64,000 nt of DNA from CANQBR01 sp964641395 (GTDB lineage: Bacteria; Bacillota; Negativicutes; Acidaminococcales; Acidaminococcaceae): contig CAZXKQ010000006.1 of the NCBI GenBank assembly GCA_964641395.1, positions 1 through 64,000 of the forward strand, written 5' to 3'. How positions within the stretch are numbered: position 1 is the stretch's first letter; each line of letters begins with the position of its first letter. Below are positions 1 through 8,292 of the stretch, piece after piece. The translations under genes and the position numbers were made by a program. The notes beneath the pieces are model-generated. The model made no database searches, had not been told where the DNA came from, and saw only the letters and a program-made list of their open reading frames with translations.

Positions 1-55
1 GTAGCATTAAGCCCTCTTTCTCGCAAGCCCCTAGGAGGGCTGCGGAGGGGCGGCA

Positions 56-144
56 TGTGTAGGGTTACAATTGATGTGGCACACCCCACTATACAAAGAC
101 GGCTGAGTCCTATAGAATGTCATTCAACACCAAAAACTTCCATA
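56..144 (+). repeat. IS481-family element end remnant (left copy)
   Basis: This 89-bp stretch starts TGTGTAGGGTTACAATTGAT, a terminal-repeat style typical of IS481-family elements, and matches the reverse complement of 38248-38335 with only about a dozen differences. The homology includes the subterminal leader, so both are the same end of related elements in opposite orientation. No transposase follows here: this copy is only an end. The 55 bases to its left are GC-rich like the main chromosome, while the DNA to its right is AT-rich. Confidence 0.75.
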
Positions 145-238
145 AGGCTGAAAACAAATCTCCCATCATAAGTACATTAATTATTCTGCAAAAATTTTAT
201 AATCCCCTCGGATATGGGGTTTATCTTCAACAAAAATG

Positions 239-278
239 CCAGCCATGCTTGGTGGTTCAGCTAAGTATGGCTGGTTTT
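239..278. terminator. Probable bidirectional intrinsic terminator
   Basis: CCAGCCAT (239-246) pairs with ATGGCTGG (267-274), followed by TTTT and preceded by an A-run, so it could end transcription in both directions. It lies downstream of the minus-strand lysR gene. I see no gene in the rest of 145-453. Confidence 0.6.
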
Positions 279-453
279 CATTTTAGGCCTGTATAATATC
301 CAAGCATCCACCTGAGAGAACAAGGTGGTTTCAATAACTTTGCGGAAAATCATAAGGTTTCGTTTACATGGCCAAACTCCAAGAGATTATCTTTAGACCC
401 TTGGGCTATTGCTTTGAAAATGTCAATCGACTGAAAATATTGTAAATAGGATT

Positions 454-1374
454 TTATACACATCTAGCATTGCCCTCGGCATTGGCAATGTAGGCATCTT
501 TGCGTTTGAAGTATTCAATTGCAAAATTTAGGAATTGCTCAGCAGGACTAGTGAGTGGGCGAGATTTTAGAGAAAAAATGTCCATCTCCCTGTATATGGA
601 GGGGACCAAGGGAACGTAGATACAATTATCTACAAAATTGACTCTCTTAGTAGCATCGCTAGTCAGCAATAATCCCAGTTTTTGACCAAAGAGTGCGTTA
701 CGTACAGCAGAGTCGCACCAGGCCACCACTCTAGGTTCATATCCTACGTCTCTAAATAGTTTCACCGAGAAACGTGTGAAGCCAGTATTAACATTTTGAA
801 AGATAAATGGTTCCCCTTTACACTCCCAAAGTGAAATTTCTTTTTTGGAAGCAAATACATGCTGTGGTGGAACCCCTATATATATCCGATCTAAAGAGAC
901 TAGGTAAGATACGAGATAGGGAGAAGAAAAGTCGTCCTTACCAGCTAGAATAATGTCCACATCCATTTGCGGTAGAGTTCGCTCAATCTGTTCAATATTG
1001 CACTGTTGTTGACGCACAGTACAATTTGGGTGGGTGGACATGAACTCTCCAAGCAATTCTGCATACAACAGGGGACTATTTAAAGCAATAGAAAGGGAAG
1101 TTTGTTGTTCCTCATCAAAACTTTTGAGAGCTTTAGCAGCCTCATCTAGCAAAGAGAGAATGCGTTCTACATATTCCAAATAGAAGATACCATGCTTGGT
1201 CAATGCTAATCCAGAAGTGGTTCGGACGAAGAGAGTAACTCCCAACTCATCTTCTAGCCGGGAAATAGCATTGCTCAGAGCGGTCTGTGATACGAACAAT
1301 TTTGCAGCGAGGCGGCTCATGTTTTTCTCTTTTGCTAAAGCAGAAAAATATTGCATCTGTTTTATGCTGGGCAT
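454..1374 (-). CDS. LysR-family transcriptional regulator
   Basis: 306 aa, the usual LysR length. Residues about 4-62 form the winged helix-turn-helix (MQYFSALAKEKNMSRLAAKL, then SQTALSNAISRLEDELG), followed by a substrate-binding effector domain. It is divergent from the CoA-transferase/thiolase/permease operon starting at 1570, the classic arrangement for a LysR activator of the adjacent operon. The shared intergenic region holds a T-N11-A palindrome at 1473-1487. The effector is unknown; by position it should be the substrate or an intermediate of the neighbouring pathway. The gene is AT-richer than the chromosome to the right of 11.7 kb. Confidence 0.9.
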   Translation of the reverse strand: MPSIKQMQYFSALAKEKNMSRLAAKLFVSQTALSNAISRLEDELGVTLFVRTTSGLALTKHGIFYLEYVERILSLLDEAAKALKSFDEEQQTSLSIALNSPLLYAELLGEFMSTHPNCTVRQQQCNIEQIERTLPQMDVDIILAGKDDFSSPYLVSYLVSLDRIYIGVPPQHVFASKKEISLWECKGEPFIFQNVNTGFTRFSVKLFRDVGYEPRVVAWCDSAVRNALFGQKLGLLLTSDATKRVNFVDNCIYVPLVPSIYREMDIFSLKSRPLTSPAEQFLNFAIEYFKRKDAYIANAEGNARCV

Positions 1375-1472
1375 AACACATGTCCTCTTTACAAAAATGT
1401 GATAACATCAACATAAAATTGTTTTACTTCCCACAAAAATGTTATTTTTCTATTCCATATTATATATTTTAC

Positions 1473-1487
1473 TTGACAGAAAGTCAA
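1473..1487. promoter_or_regulatory. Candidate LysR operator between divergent genes
   Basis: TTGACAGAAAGTCAA is a perfect 5-bp inverted repeat with a 5-bp spacer and contains the LysR consensus T-N11-A (1474-1486). It lies about 83 bp upstream of the CoA-transferase start. Its left arm also reads TTGACA, but no well-spaced -10 hexamer follows, so I favour an operator over a plain promoter. The assignment to the adjacent regulator is inferred from position. Confidence 0.5.
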
Positions 1488-1569
1488 TGATAAAATGCCC
1501 ATAGGGTTGTCATCTGAAAGAACCCGCTCATGAGAGGCAATGTATAACTTACGAAAGGATGGCGAGCAT

Positions 1570-2790
1570 ATGGGATTATCCACACGAAGCATTTTAGAAG
1601 GTGTTAGAGTTTTGGGGATTGAGAGTCAAGTAGCTGGGCCAAACTGTACCATGATGCTAGCTGATTACGGGGCAGCAGTCATAAAAGTGGAAAGGCCTGG
1701 CACCGGCGACCCTTCCCGAGAAATGGCCCCTATTCTCCACAATGCAGTAGGTGAAAAGGAAAGCGGCTACTTCTGTCGCTTCAATCGGGGCAAGAGAAGC
1801 ATCACCCTAGATATGCAACAACCGGAGGGAAGGGAGATACTGTGGAAGTTAATCAAAGAGGCGGATATTGTAGTTGAAAATATGAAGCCAGGACTGTTGG
1901 ATAAGCTAGGTTTTACTTGGGAAAAAGTGCATGCTTGCAAACCTGAGTTGGTCTATGTAGCCATAAGTGGCTTTGGGAGAAGCAAAAAATACGAGGGGCC
2001 ATATGCCAAACGATTAGCTTATGACATTATCGCCCAAGCCATGTCGGGGCAAATGCAAGCTTGTGGCAACGATCCAGAGGGAGCGCCAACCTGGTTAGGC
2101 TTTGCTTTGGGTGATGCTGGTACTAGTGTTTATGCAACTATGGCAGCACTGTTGGGCTATGTCAACCGGTTAAAAACTGGTATCGGTGAGTTCTTTGATG
2201 TTGCCATGTATGATTGCATGATGGCCCTTGCTGAGAGAACCCACAATATTTACTCCTTTACTGGAGCGGTCACTGGTCGTGGTCCGGATAAACTCATTGC
2301 CCCTTGGGGACCGTTTCGCTGTGCAGACGGGTATGTGGCACTCATGGTTCCTACCGAATCTATGTGGAAAAAGTTTTGCCTAGGTATTGGACATCCAGAA
2401 TTATTGGAGGATGCGGAACTTCAATCTGGCCCTAGTCGAGCTACTCATCTGAAAGATAAGCTTATGCCAGTAATCGACAAATGGCTAGAAGACAAAACCA
2501 AAGATGAGGCCTGCGCTTTACTCATGGGGAAAGGCCTTCCCTGTGCACCAGTAATGACCAGCGAGGACTGTGCCAAAGATCCACACACTGCTGCTCGTAA
2601 AATGCTGGTAGAGGTAGAGAACCCAGTAATGGATCATGTAAGAATTGTGGGGAATCCCATAAAGATGGATAGTCATGAAGCTGTTTATGGGCCTATACCT
2701 GCTCTTGGTGCTCACACAGACGCTATTTTAAGTGAACTTGGTTATGCCCATGAGGAAATTGCTGTTCTTCATGCCAACGGGATTGTTTGA
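1570..2790 (+). CDS. CaiB/BaiF family III CoA-transferase
   Basis: 406 aa, the normal length for family III CoA-transferases, which move CoA between carboxylic acids through an enzyme-bound aspartyl-CoA thioester. The N-terminal Rossmann part includes ADYGAAVIKVERPGTGDPSR, and the catalytic Asp is probably D182 in ALGDAGTS. An in-frame ATG lies 30 bp upstream (1540), but AAAGGA sits at a proper distance before 1570. It is followed 38 bp later by a thiolase and then an anion permease, so its substrate is probably a carboxylate imported by that permease and cleaved by that thiolase. The acid is not identifiable from sequence. Confidence 0.9.
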   Translation: MGLSTRSILEGVRVLGIESQVAGPNCTMMLADYGAAVIKVERPGTGDPSREMAPILHNAVGEKESGYFCRFNRGKRSITLDMQQPEGREILWKLIKEADIVVENMKPGLLDKLGFTWEKVHACKPELVYVAISGFGRSKKYEGPYAKRLAYDIIAQAMSGQMQACGNDPEGAPTWLGFALGDAGTSVYATMAALLGYVNRLKTGIGEFFDVAMYDCMMALAERTHNIYSFTGAVTGRGPDKLIAPWGPFRCADGYVALMVPTESMWKKFCLGIGHPELLEDAELQSGPSRATHLKDKLMPVIDKWLEDKTKDEACALLMGKGLPCAPVMTSEDCAKDPHTAARKMLVEVENPVMDHVRIVGNPIKMDSHEAVYGPIPALGAHTDAILSELGYAHEEIAVLHANGIV

Positions 2791-2828
2791 AAGCTACTGT
2801 AACAGTAGGAAGGCGGGAGGAATAAAAG

Positions 2829-4013
2829 ATGAACAAAGTCGTAATCGTATCTGCATGTCGGACGCCATTTGACAAATATGGTGGACTTATGAAGAGCGAG
2901 ACCACTGTAGATTTAGGCGCATTTGTGGTTTCAAATGCCATTGCAAGGGCTGGAATTGAACCTAAAGATGTAGCTGAAACCTACATTGGTATTAACATGC
3001 CTACTGCAAATAGATCTATAGCTCGGCAGATTACTCTTAAAGCTGGTATACCGGTGGAAAATAATTCGACCACAGTAGACCGCGCCTGTTGCTCATCCAT
3101 GGTAGCCATCGCCATGGCTATGCGAAGTATCCAACTAGGTGAATGCGATATCGCCATAGGTGGGGGTTCTGAAAACATGAGCAATGTGCCCTACTTTCTT
3201 GAAGATCTACGCTGGGGCAAGCGTATAGGCGATGTAATATTGAAAGACATCATGGTTGTCTCTTGCCCTTACACCCATGAGGCTAGGGCCAAGCAGGCAG
3301 GGGAAGTAGCGCTGGAATATGGGATCAGCAGAGAGGAGCAGGATGAATGGGCCTGTGGCAGTCAAAAGAAGTACGCTGCTGCAGATGCCGCGGGTAAGTT
3401 CGATCAGGAGATTATACCTTACACGGTGCAAACAAGGAAGGGTCCTGTAGTTGTCGATAAAGACCAGTCCCCTCGACCAGAAACCTCCATGGAAACATTA
3501 GCTAGATTGAAGACAGTAAATGGCAGTCCAACTGTTACCGCAGGGAACGCTCCTGGGCTAAACACGGGTGCCACTGCTCTAGTGCTGATGAGTGAGCAAG
3601 AAGCACAGCGTCGCAACCTTAAACCACTAGCTACGATTATATCCCACGCCCAAGCATCTGGGCACCCCAAGTACATCGCTTCTATTCCTGCCATAGCTGC
3701 GGAGAAAGCTTTGGCTAAAATCGGAATGACAATCGATGAAATGGATCTTATAGAAGTCAATGAGGCCTTTGCAGTTATGCCCCTTCTTTCCACCAAATTA
3801 TTGGGGAAGAATGATCCAGAACGCATTACAGCTTTGCGGGCCAAAACTAATGTCAATGGCGGCGCCATAGCTATAGGGCATCCAACTGGAGCTACAGGTG
3901 GACGTATAGTTATGACCGCTGCATACGAGTTGCAGCGTCGGGGTGGTGGCTATGCATGCTGCACAATTTGTGGCGGCGTAGGAGAGGCGGAATGCTTTAT
4001 ACTCCAAGTATAA
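2829..4013 (+). CDS. Thiolase (acetyl-CoA acetyltransferase family)
   Basis: 394 aa. Thiolases cleave or form 3-oxoacyl-CoA. The acyl-accepting cysteine is C87 in VDRACCSS, the catalytic His is in GGAIAIGHPTGATGG, and the second cysteine is in CCTICGGVGEAE near the C-terminus, giving a complete active site. GGAGG lies just before the ATG. The operon has a CoA-transferase but no dehydrogenase or hydratase, which suggests that the imported acid is already a 3-oxo acid, so activation plus thiolysis would suffice. Annotating it simply as acetyl-CoA acetyltransferase (atoB/thlA) may be wrong. Confidence 0.9.
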   Translation: MNKVVIVSACRTPFDKYGGLMKSETTVDLGAFVVSNAIARAGIEPKDVAETYIGINMPTANRSIARQITLKAGIPVENNSTTVDRACCSSMVAIAMAMRSIQLGECDIAIGGGSENMSNVPYFLEDLRWGKRIGDVILKDIMVVSCPYTHEARAKQAGEVALEYGISREEQDEWACGSQKKYAAADAAGKFDQEIIPYTVQTRKGPVVVDKDQSPRPETSMETLARLKTVNGSPTVTAGNAPGLNTGATALVLMSEQEAQRRNLKPLATIISHAQASGHPKYIASIPAIAAEKALAKIGMTIDEMDLIEVNEAFAVMPLLSTKLLGKNDPERITALRAKTNVNGGAIAIGHPTGATGGRIVMTAAYELQRRGGGYACCTICGGVGEAECFILQV

Positions 4014-4069
4014 ATTAAATTATAATTAGCTTTATTATTTAAACATCCTGCGAGGAAAGGAGAATGGGC

Positions 4070-5398
4070 ATGGCATCTAGTACCATTTCAATTATCATAT
4101 TGATTATCACAGTTATCTTGTTTGTAACAGAGAAATTGCCTATCGCAATGACGGCTGTTATCTCTTCCCTAGCCATGGGTTTGCTTATTCCGGAGATGAA
4201 AATCTCCCAAATTTATACTGGATATGGAAGCTCCACCGTCATGTTGGCTGTGGGGATGGGCATAGTCAGCGAAACTTTATTTCGGACAGGAATGGCCAAG
4301 AAATTGGGTAATGCTATAATTCATAGCCCTGTGGCGAAAAACGAGAGGCTATTTGTAACTAGCATAGTTGCCATTACCGGCATTATGAGTGCCTTCCTCT
4401 CAAATGTAGGCACAATAGCCATGTTTATCCCCCTGATAGGTGTAGCCGCAGCCGTCTCTAAAGGTCGTATTCGCAATAAGATGGCCGTAATGGCCGCTGG
4501 CATGGGTACGGCTGTAGGCGGTGGAGCTACTCTAGTAGGCTCCACATCTCAGCAGGTTGCAAATAACATACTCAAAGCTACCCACGGTTATGAGCAGGGC
4601 TTAACTCTTTTCAGCATGAGCAGTATAGGCATCGTCTCAATCATCATCGCCATTGCTTACTTTGGCACGGTGGGTTACTCCATTATGAAGAGGGTCTTCA
4701 GAAAAGACATTGAAGAGGCCGAAGCACATGCCAAGGAAGTAACCATGGTAGAGGAAGTTGACGAATATGCTGATATCCCTGTTTGGAAAAGGCGACTTTC
4801 CCTTTTTATGCTGTTTGCCTGCATAATCGGTTTCGTACTCACTAGCTTTAAACCTTTTAGTAACTATCTGGACATTGGCATTGTGGCTATGATCGCCTCT
4901 ACCATTCTAATATCCTCTGGCTGTATAAGCCCCAGGGTAGCGTTTCACGAAGGTGTTGATTGGACGACAGTCATCATCCTAGGAGCTTGTACGGGTTTTG
5001 CTACTGGTTTAGATGTTTCAGGTGGCGGACGGGTTATAGCTCTAGCTGTTTTGGATTTGTTCGGTGGTCAATCCGCCTCTCCCATGGCACTTATGGTCTG
5101 TGGAATCATTGTGACCATAGTACTCACTAACTTCATGACCAACACTTCCCTAGCAGCTATGATCACACCAATCTATATTCAGATTGCTTTGCAGATGGGC
5201 ATTAGTCCGGTTCCCTTTGTTATCGTTATTGGGTGCATTGCCACCAATATGGCTACCGCTACACCTGTAGGTACAACTGCCGTGACCATGACGCTCCCTA
5301 CTGGTTACAAGTATATGGATTATGTAAAAGTAGGACTCCCTCTCAACGTGCTCCTACTTTTGGCTGCCTGCGTTTTGGGACCGGTGCTGTATCTCTAG
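4070..5398 (+). CDS. SLC13/DASS-like anion permease
   Basis: About 442 aa, very hydrophobic, with roughly 11-12 membrane segments. The duplicated pattern of glycine-rich and NT-containing re-entrant stretches (ATTTGAFLSNVGTIAMF-like region near residue 105; VLTNFMTNTSLAAMITPI near 350; ATATPVGTTAVTMTLPTGY near 400) resembles the ion-transporter superfamily that includes the divalent-anion:Na+ symporters. AGGAG at 4058-4062 is too close to the ATG at 4064 but well spaced for 4070, so 4070 is preferred. It is the last gene of the operon and ends before a strong terminator. It presumably imports the carboxylate used by the CoA-transferase. Confidence 0.8.
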   Translation: MASSTISIIILIITVILFVTEKLPIAMTAVISSLAMGLLIPEMKISQIYTGYGSSTVMLAVGMGIVSETLFRTGMAKKLGNAIIHSPVAKNERLFVTSIVAITGIMSAFLSNVGTIAMFIPLIGVAAAVSKGRIRNKMAVMAAGMGTAVGGGATLVGSTSQQVANNILKATHGYEQGLTLFSMSSIGIVSIIIAIAYFGTVGYSIMKRVFRKDIEEAEAHAKEVTMVEEVDEYADIPVWKRRLSLFMLFACIIGFVLTSFKPFSNYLDIGIVAMIASTILISSGCISPRVAFHEGVDWTTVIILGACTGFATGLDVSGGGRVIALAVLDLFGGQSASPMALMVCGIIVTIVLTNFMTNTSLAAMITPIYIQIALQMGISPVPFVIVIGCIATNMATATPVGTTAVTMTLPTGYKYMDYVKVGLPLNVLLLLAACVLGPVLYL

Positions 5399-5418
5399 TT
5401 TAAACCAGTTCATGTGCT

Positions 5419-5458
5419 AGGAGCTGTCACACTACGCTTTGGTGTGTGCAGCTCCTTT
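5419..5458 (+). terminator. Rho-independent terminator after the permease
   Basis: AGGAGCTG (5419-5426) pairs with CAGCTCCT (5449-5456), extended by CACAC/GTGTG, followed by a short T-run. It ends the CoA-transferase/thiolase/permease operon. Confidence 0.75.
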
Positions 5459-5564
5459 GCTATTATGAACTGATTTTAGTTTCAAGAAACAATTACTGCA
5501 TTCTTAACGTTCACGAGCTAGGCAACCTAATAATCTAAAAAATGGTAGATCTCTTTTATATTCA

Positions 5565-5829
5565 TCAGTTGCAATTAAAATAATCAGCCTCCACTACTAT
5601 GTCCGAGATGGTACGCCCTTTGTTTAACAGAATATAGAAAATTTCGGAACCTGTAGTCCACAACCATCAAGAAGAGCTGTAACTGCCTTTTGCTGAGGAT
5701 GCATATCCTTTTCCTTTCCAGGGGATCTTTATTTTCTAGAAGCCAGAGGGTTGCAAGATCATCCGTAAGGTCCACTTTTGACGTGCCTATCCACTCAGAG
5801 CAGCAAATGAACCCTTGTGCAATTCGACT
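5565..5829 (-). pseudogene. Decayed, unrecognised gene remnant
   Basis: On the minus strand a readable stretch (GFICCSEWIGTSKVDLTDDL, then ATLWLLENKDPLERKR) leads into a continuation that only makes sense after frame changes: AVTALLDGCGLQVPKFSIFC and then GRTISDIVVEADYF before a stop at 5565-5567. This looks like the C-terminal part of a protein broken by two frameshifts. I do not recognise the family; the ALLDGCGLQV...GRTISDIVVEAD pattern resembles the end of some small-molecule methyltransferases, but that is a guess. No promoter is apparent. Confidence 0.4.
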
Positions 5830-5842
5830 CAGTCAGAAATAA

Positions 5843-5885
5843 TAAAAGCCATGCGCTTTCTATAAAATTACAATCGCAAGGCTTT
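5843..5885. terminator. Bidirectional terminator downstream of the cupin operon
   Basis: AAAAGCCATGCG (5843-5854) pairs with CGCAAGGCTTTT (5874-5885), with A-rich and T-rich flanks on the two sides. It ends the minus-strand acid-sugar operon. Confidence 0.6.
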
Positions 5886-5961
5886 TACCTTTTTATATCT
5901 AACCTTAACTTGCACTTGGAACAGTTATTTTTTGCAGGGAAGGACAACAGACCGTCAGCCT

Positions 5962-6327
5962 TTATTTTGGATAGAATACCAATACTACATAGACAAGCTC
6001 CTCTTTCCCAGTGTTGAGAATCGCATGCCCGCAGCCCATTTGACAAATCTGTACGTCTCCTTCTGTGATTTTGTATCTTCGCACCTCTCCATTACTATTA
6101 CCGTCCACTGCAATTCCAGAGCCATGGAGGAAATAGCAGATTTCTGCATTATGGGTATGTTCATGCCATCCGACGGAACAACCTGGTCCCAATGTGCCAA
6201 CTGAGAACATTGTCCCTGCTTCACCTAGAACATCGCTTTGTGCGAGGTGGACAAGATAGAATTCCCCTTCCCCTCCCTTCATATTCTTTATGCGCTCTTT
6301 CCCGCATTCTGTCGACTTTTTATACAT
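5962..6327 (-). CDS. Small single-domain cupin, possible isomerase
   Basis: 121 aa with one cupin barrel. Motif 1 is intact (H55, H57 and E62 in GWHEHTHNAEICYFLHG), and motif 2 keeps H101 and N105 in GCGHAILN, so it can probably bind a metal. It is the last gene of the operon. Its ATG overlaps the aldolase stop by 8 bp, with AGGAG inside the aldolase end, indicating translational coupling. The known L-threonate-type pathways need a 2-oxo/3-oxo isomerase (OtnI), which is absent here; the cupin could fill this role, but that is inference. A purely regulatory or storage cupin remains possible. Confidence 0.75.
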   Translation of the reverse strand: MYKKSTECGKERIKNMKGGEGEFYLVHLAQSDVLGEAGTMFSVGTLGPGCSVGWHEHTHNAEICYFLHGSGIAVDGNSNGEVRRYKITEGDVQICQMGCGHAILNTGKEELVYVVLVFYPK

Positions 6328-6937
6328 TTAAGTTCTCCTGTATCTCTGGTATGCAGCAGGTTTTCAGCTGCCAAGATAGCCAGGCTGCCTGCTCCAGTTC
6401 CTCTATTGCTTCAAAAGCATTCATCAATGATAGGCCGCCTACTATCCCTCCATGATGGCTCAGTAGATAGCCTCTTTCTGCTCCTACCATTTTTCTCATT
6501 ACTGTAAATAATTCCTGGCTACCTGGGGGTGCGTAGGGAACTAGCACCACGTTGCCAAGTTTCATGTCTAAATAGGGAGTTTCGTGACCAATAACATCCC
6601 TTGGATTCTCATGTTTTAAGCAGGACCAAAGAACTGCATGAGGAGAATGAGTGTGAATAACAGCTTTAATGGAGTCTGAACTCTTGTAAAGAATACGATG
6701 AAGCTCAAACTCTTTACTTGCCCTCTTGCCATTAAGCATAGTTGGAGTGCCATCCAGATTCATCTCCACTAAGTCTTTTGTGGCCAGAGTTCCAAAGCAG
6801 GATCCGCTGCAGGTGATAAAAATGGAGTTTCCGTGGCGGAAACTCATATTTGCCGTCGTTCCGCTGGTCTTTCCCCTAGCAAATAAGGAATGGGCTATCC
6901 ATATAGCGAGTTCTTTTTTTGCTTGCAAAGTGCACAT
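6320..6937 (-). CDS. Class II aldolase/adducin family protein
   Basis: 205 aa, typical of the fuculose-aldolase/OtnC family of zinc-dependent aldolases and decarboxylases. The metal ligands are visible: H95 and H97 in VIHTHSPHA, and H161/H162 in LSHHGGIVGG; the phosphate-binding region TTANMSFRHG and CSGSCFG is also present. In DUF1537 pathways this family decarboxylates 3-oxo-tetronate 4-phosphate to dihydroxyacetone phosphate, or cleaves a related phosphorylated acid. The ribosome-binding site GGAGGAG lies in the last codons of the kinase gene only a few bases upstream. Confidence 0.88.
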   Translation of the reverse strand: MCTLQAKKELAIWIAHSLFARGKTSGTTANMSFRHGNSIFITCSGSCFGTLATKDLVEMNLDGTPTMLNGKRASKEFELHRILYKSSDSIKAVIHTHSPHAVLWSCLKHENPRDVIGHETPYLDMKLGNVVLVPYAPPGSQELFTVMRKMVGAERGYLLSHHGGIVGGLSLMNAFEAIEELEQAAWLSWQLKTCCIPEIQENLNV

Positions 6938-6941
6938 ATAG

Positions 6942-8198
6942 CTACTCCTCCAAGGCTTTTACAAAAAAGTCTTCCTCACCGAAATTCCCTGATTTCAACA
7001 CAATTCTCATCCCAATATTTTCACAGGGGTATAGAACGGGAACACCAGGGGCTAAAGACGATCCCACGTCGAACATCCTCAAACCCAAAGCAAGAGTCAC
7101 TGCTCCCGATGTCTCCCCACCAGCTATAATCAAACGCTTAACTTTCGCATTCGCTAAAATTTTTTCCGCTAGTTGCGACAAAATTAGCTCCATCTTTCGA
7201 GCAGCGCCTCCATCATTATGCTGCGGAACTCGCAGGCCAGCACTTCCAGAACTGTAAAACAGTATATCTCTGCCTGGATTACTCAAGTAAGACTCAACCA
7301 ACTCATCCAAATACCCTGTTTTAGAATCAAACCTGTCGAGTCTGACCATTATAGCAGACCTGCCTTGGTCAATCCAGTACTTTACCTGCTTTTGCGTCAT
7401 GGAGGAGCAACTGCCCGCCAGAATAAGCTTTCCGTTCTCTTCTAAAGGGGCGGAGTTATAGGACTCTATGCCTTGGAAACTAGACACTCTCGTCCTAGCA
7501 AAATGATTTAGTAATTCTGATCCACCCGTCCATAAGCTCAGTTGTTCAAAATACTCAGCAATAAAATCGCCGTGACTGGCCTTATAAAAATCCGGGACAA
7601 TATAAAAGTGAAGGTTTTCCTTCTCTAGTTTACTGATCATGCTATCAATGGAGGCCGGATTAGCATACTCCGCTTCTCGCAGGGGAAAAACTGGATATTT
7701 AGATTGACATTCCATCAACTCCCTTAGGGAACTACTCCACATAGGATTAAGTGGGTGTACCCTCATAGAACTTTCTCCCAATGGGATGCCATTGACATAC
7801 AGAATACCGTCCTCAACACTTCTCCCGTTAGAAAGTAGGGATGGACACAGTATAGTGTACTTCTGACCCAGTTCTTCTAATAGTCGATCACAAACTGGCC
7901 CAATGTTGCCTGCAGGCGTAGAGTCAAAGGTGGAGCAGTACTTAAAATAATACTTCTCTACCTTCAATTGCTTCATCCAACGCAATACAGCTAATGTTTC
8001 TTCTACAGCTTTTTGTGCCTGGAGTGACCTACTTTTGAGAGCCACCACCACTGCATCGCAATCGGTTAGGCTAACTTTCTCTACTTTGGGCCAAATAATT
8101 AATTTGGTTCGTAGGCCGCCTTCCACTAAGAAGGAGGCTGCATCTCCTGCACCGGTAAAATCATCAGCAATGCAACCTAATTTTAATCTTCTACCCAT
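6942..8198 (-). CDS. DUF1537 four-carbon acid-sugar kinase
   Basis: 418 aa, matching the OtnK/DtnK/DenK family, which phosphorylates tetronates or their oxo forms with ATP. The N-terminal substrate domain starts with LGCIADDFTGAGDAASF. The C-terminal nucleotide-binding domain has SSGSAGLRVPQ and AGGETSGAVTLALGLRMFDV followed by the PGVP loop. It lies between the transporter and aldolase genes. The sequence does not tell which tetronate is used. The established pathways pair this kinase with a 3-hydroxyisobutyrate-type dehydrogenase; here the dehydrogenase is of the Ldh2 family, so this is a variant pathway. Confidence 0.9.
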   Translation of the reverse strand: MGRRLKLGCIADDFTGAGDAASFLVEGGLRTKLIIWPKVEKVSLTDCDAVVVALKSRSLQAQKAVEETLAVLRWMKQLKVEKYYFKYCSTFDSTPAGNIGPVCDRLLEELGQKYTILCPSLLSNGRSVEDGILYVNGIPLGESSMRVHPLNPMWSSSLRELMECQSKYPVFPLREAEYANPASIDSMISKLEKENLHFYIVPDFYKASHGDFIAEYFEQLSLWTGGSELLNHFARTRVSSFQGIESYNSAPLEENGKLILAGSCSSMTQKQVKYWIDQGRSAIMVRLDRFDSKTGYLDELVESYLSNPGRDILFYSSGSAGLRVPQHNDGGAARKMELILSQLAEKILANAKVKRLIIAGGETSGAVTLALGLRMFDVGSSLAPGVPVLYPCENIGMRIVLKSGNFGEEDFFVKALEE

Positions 8199-8292
8199 CT
8201 CTCACCCTGCCTTTTAGAGCATAAATACAGTTATTTATGCAACAAGCTTCAGCTGTAAATATTTATAACACATCTTCACTTAAGGAGTACGT

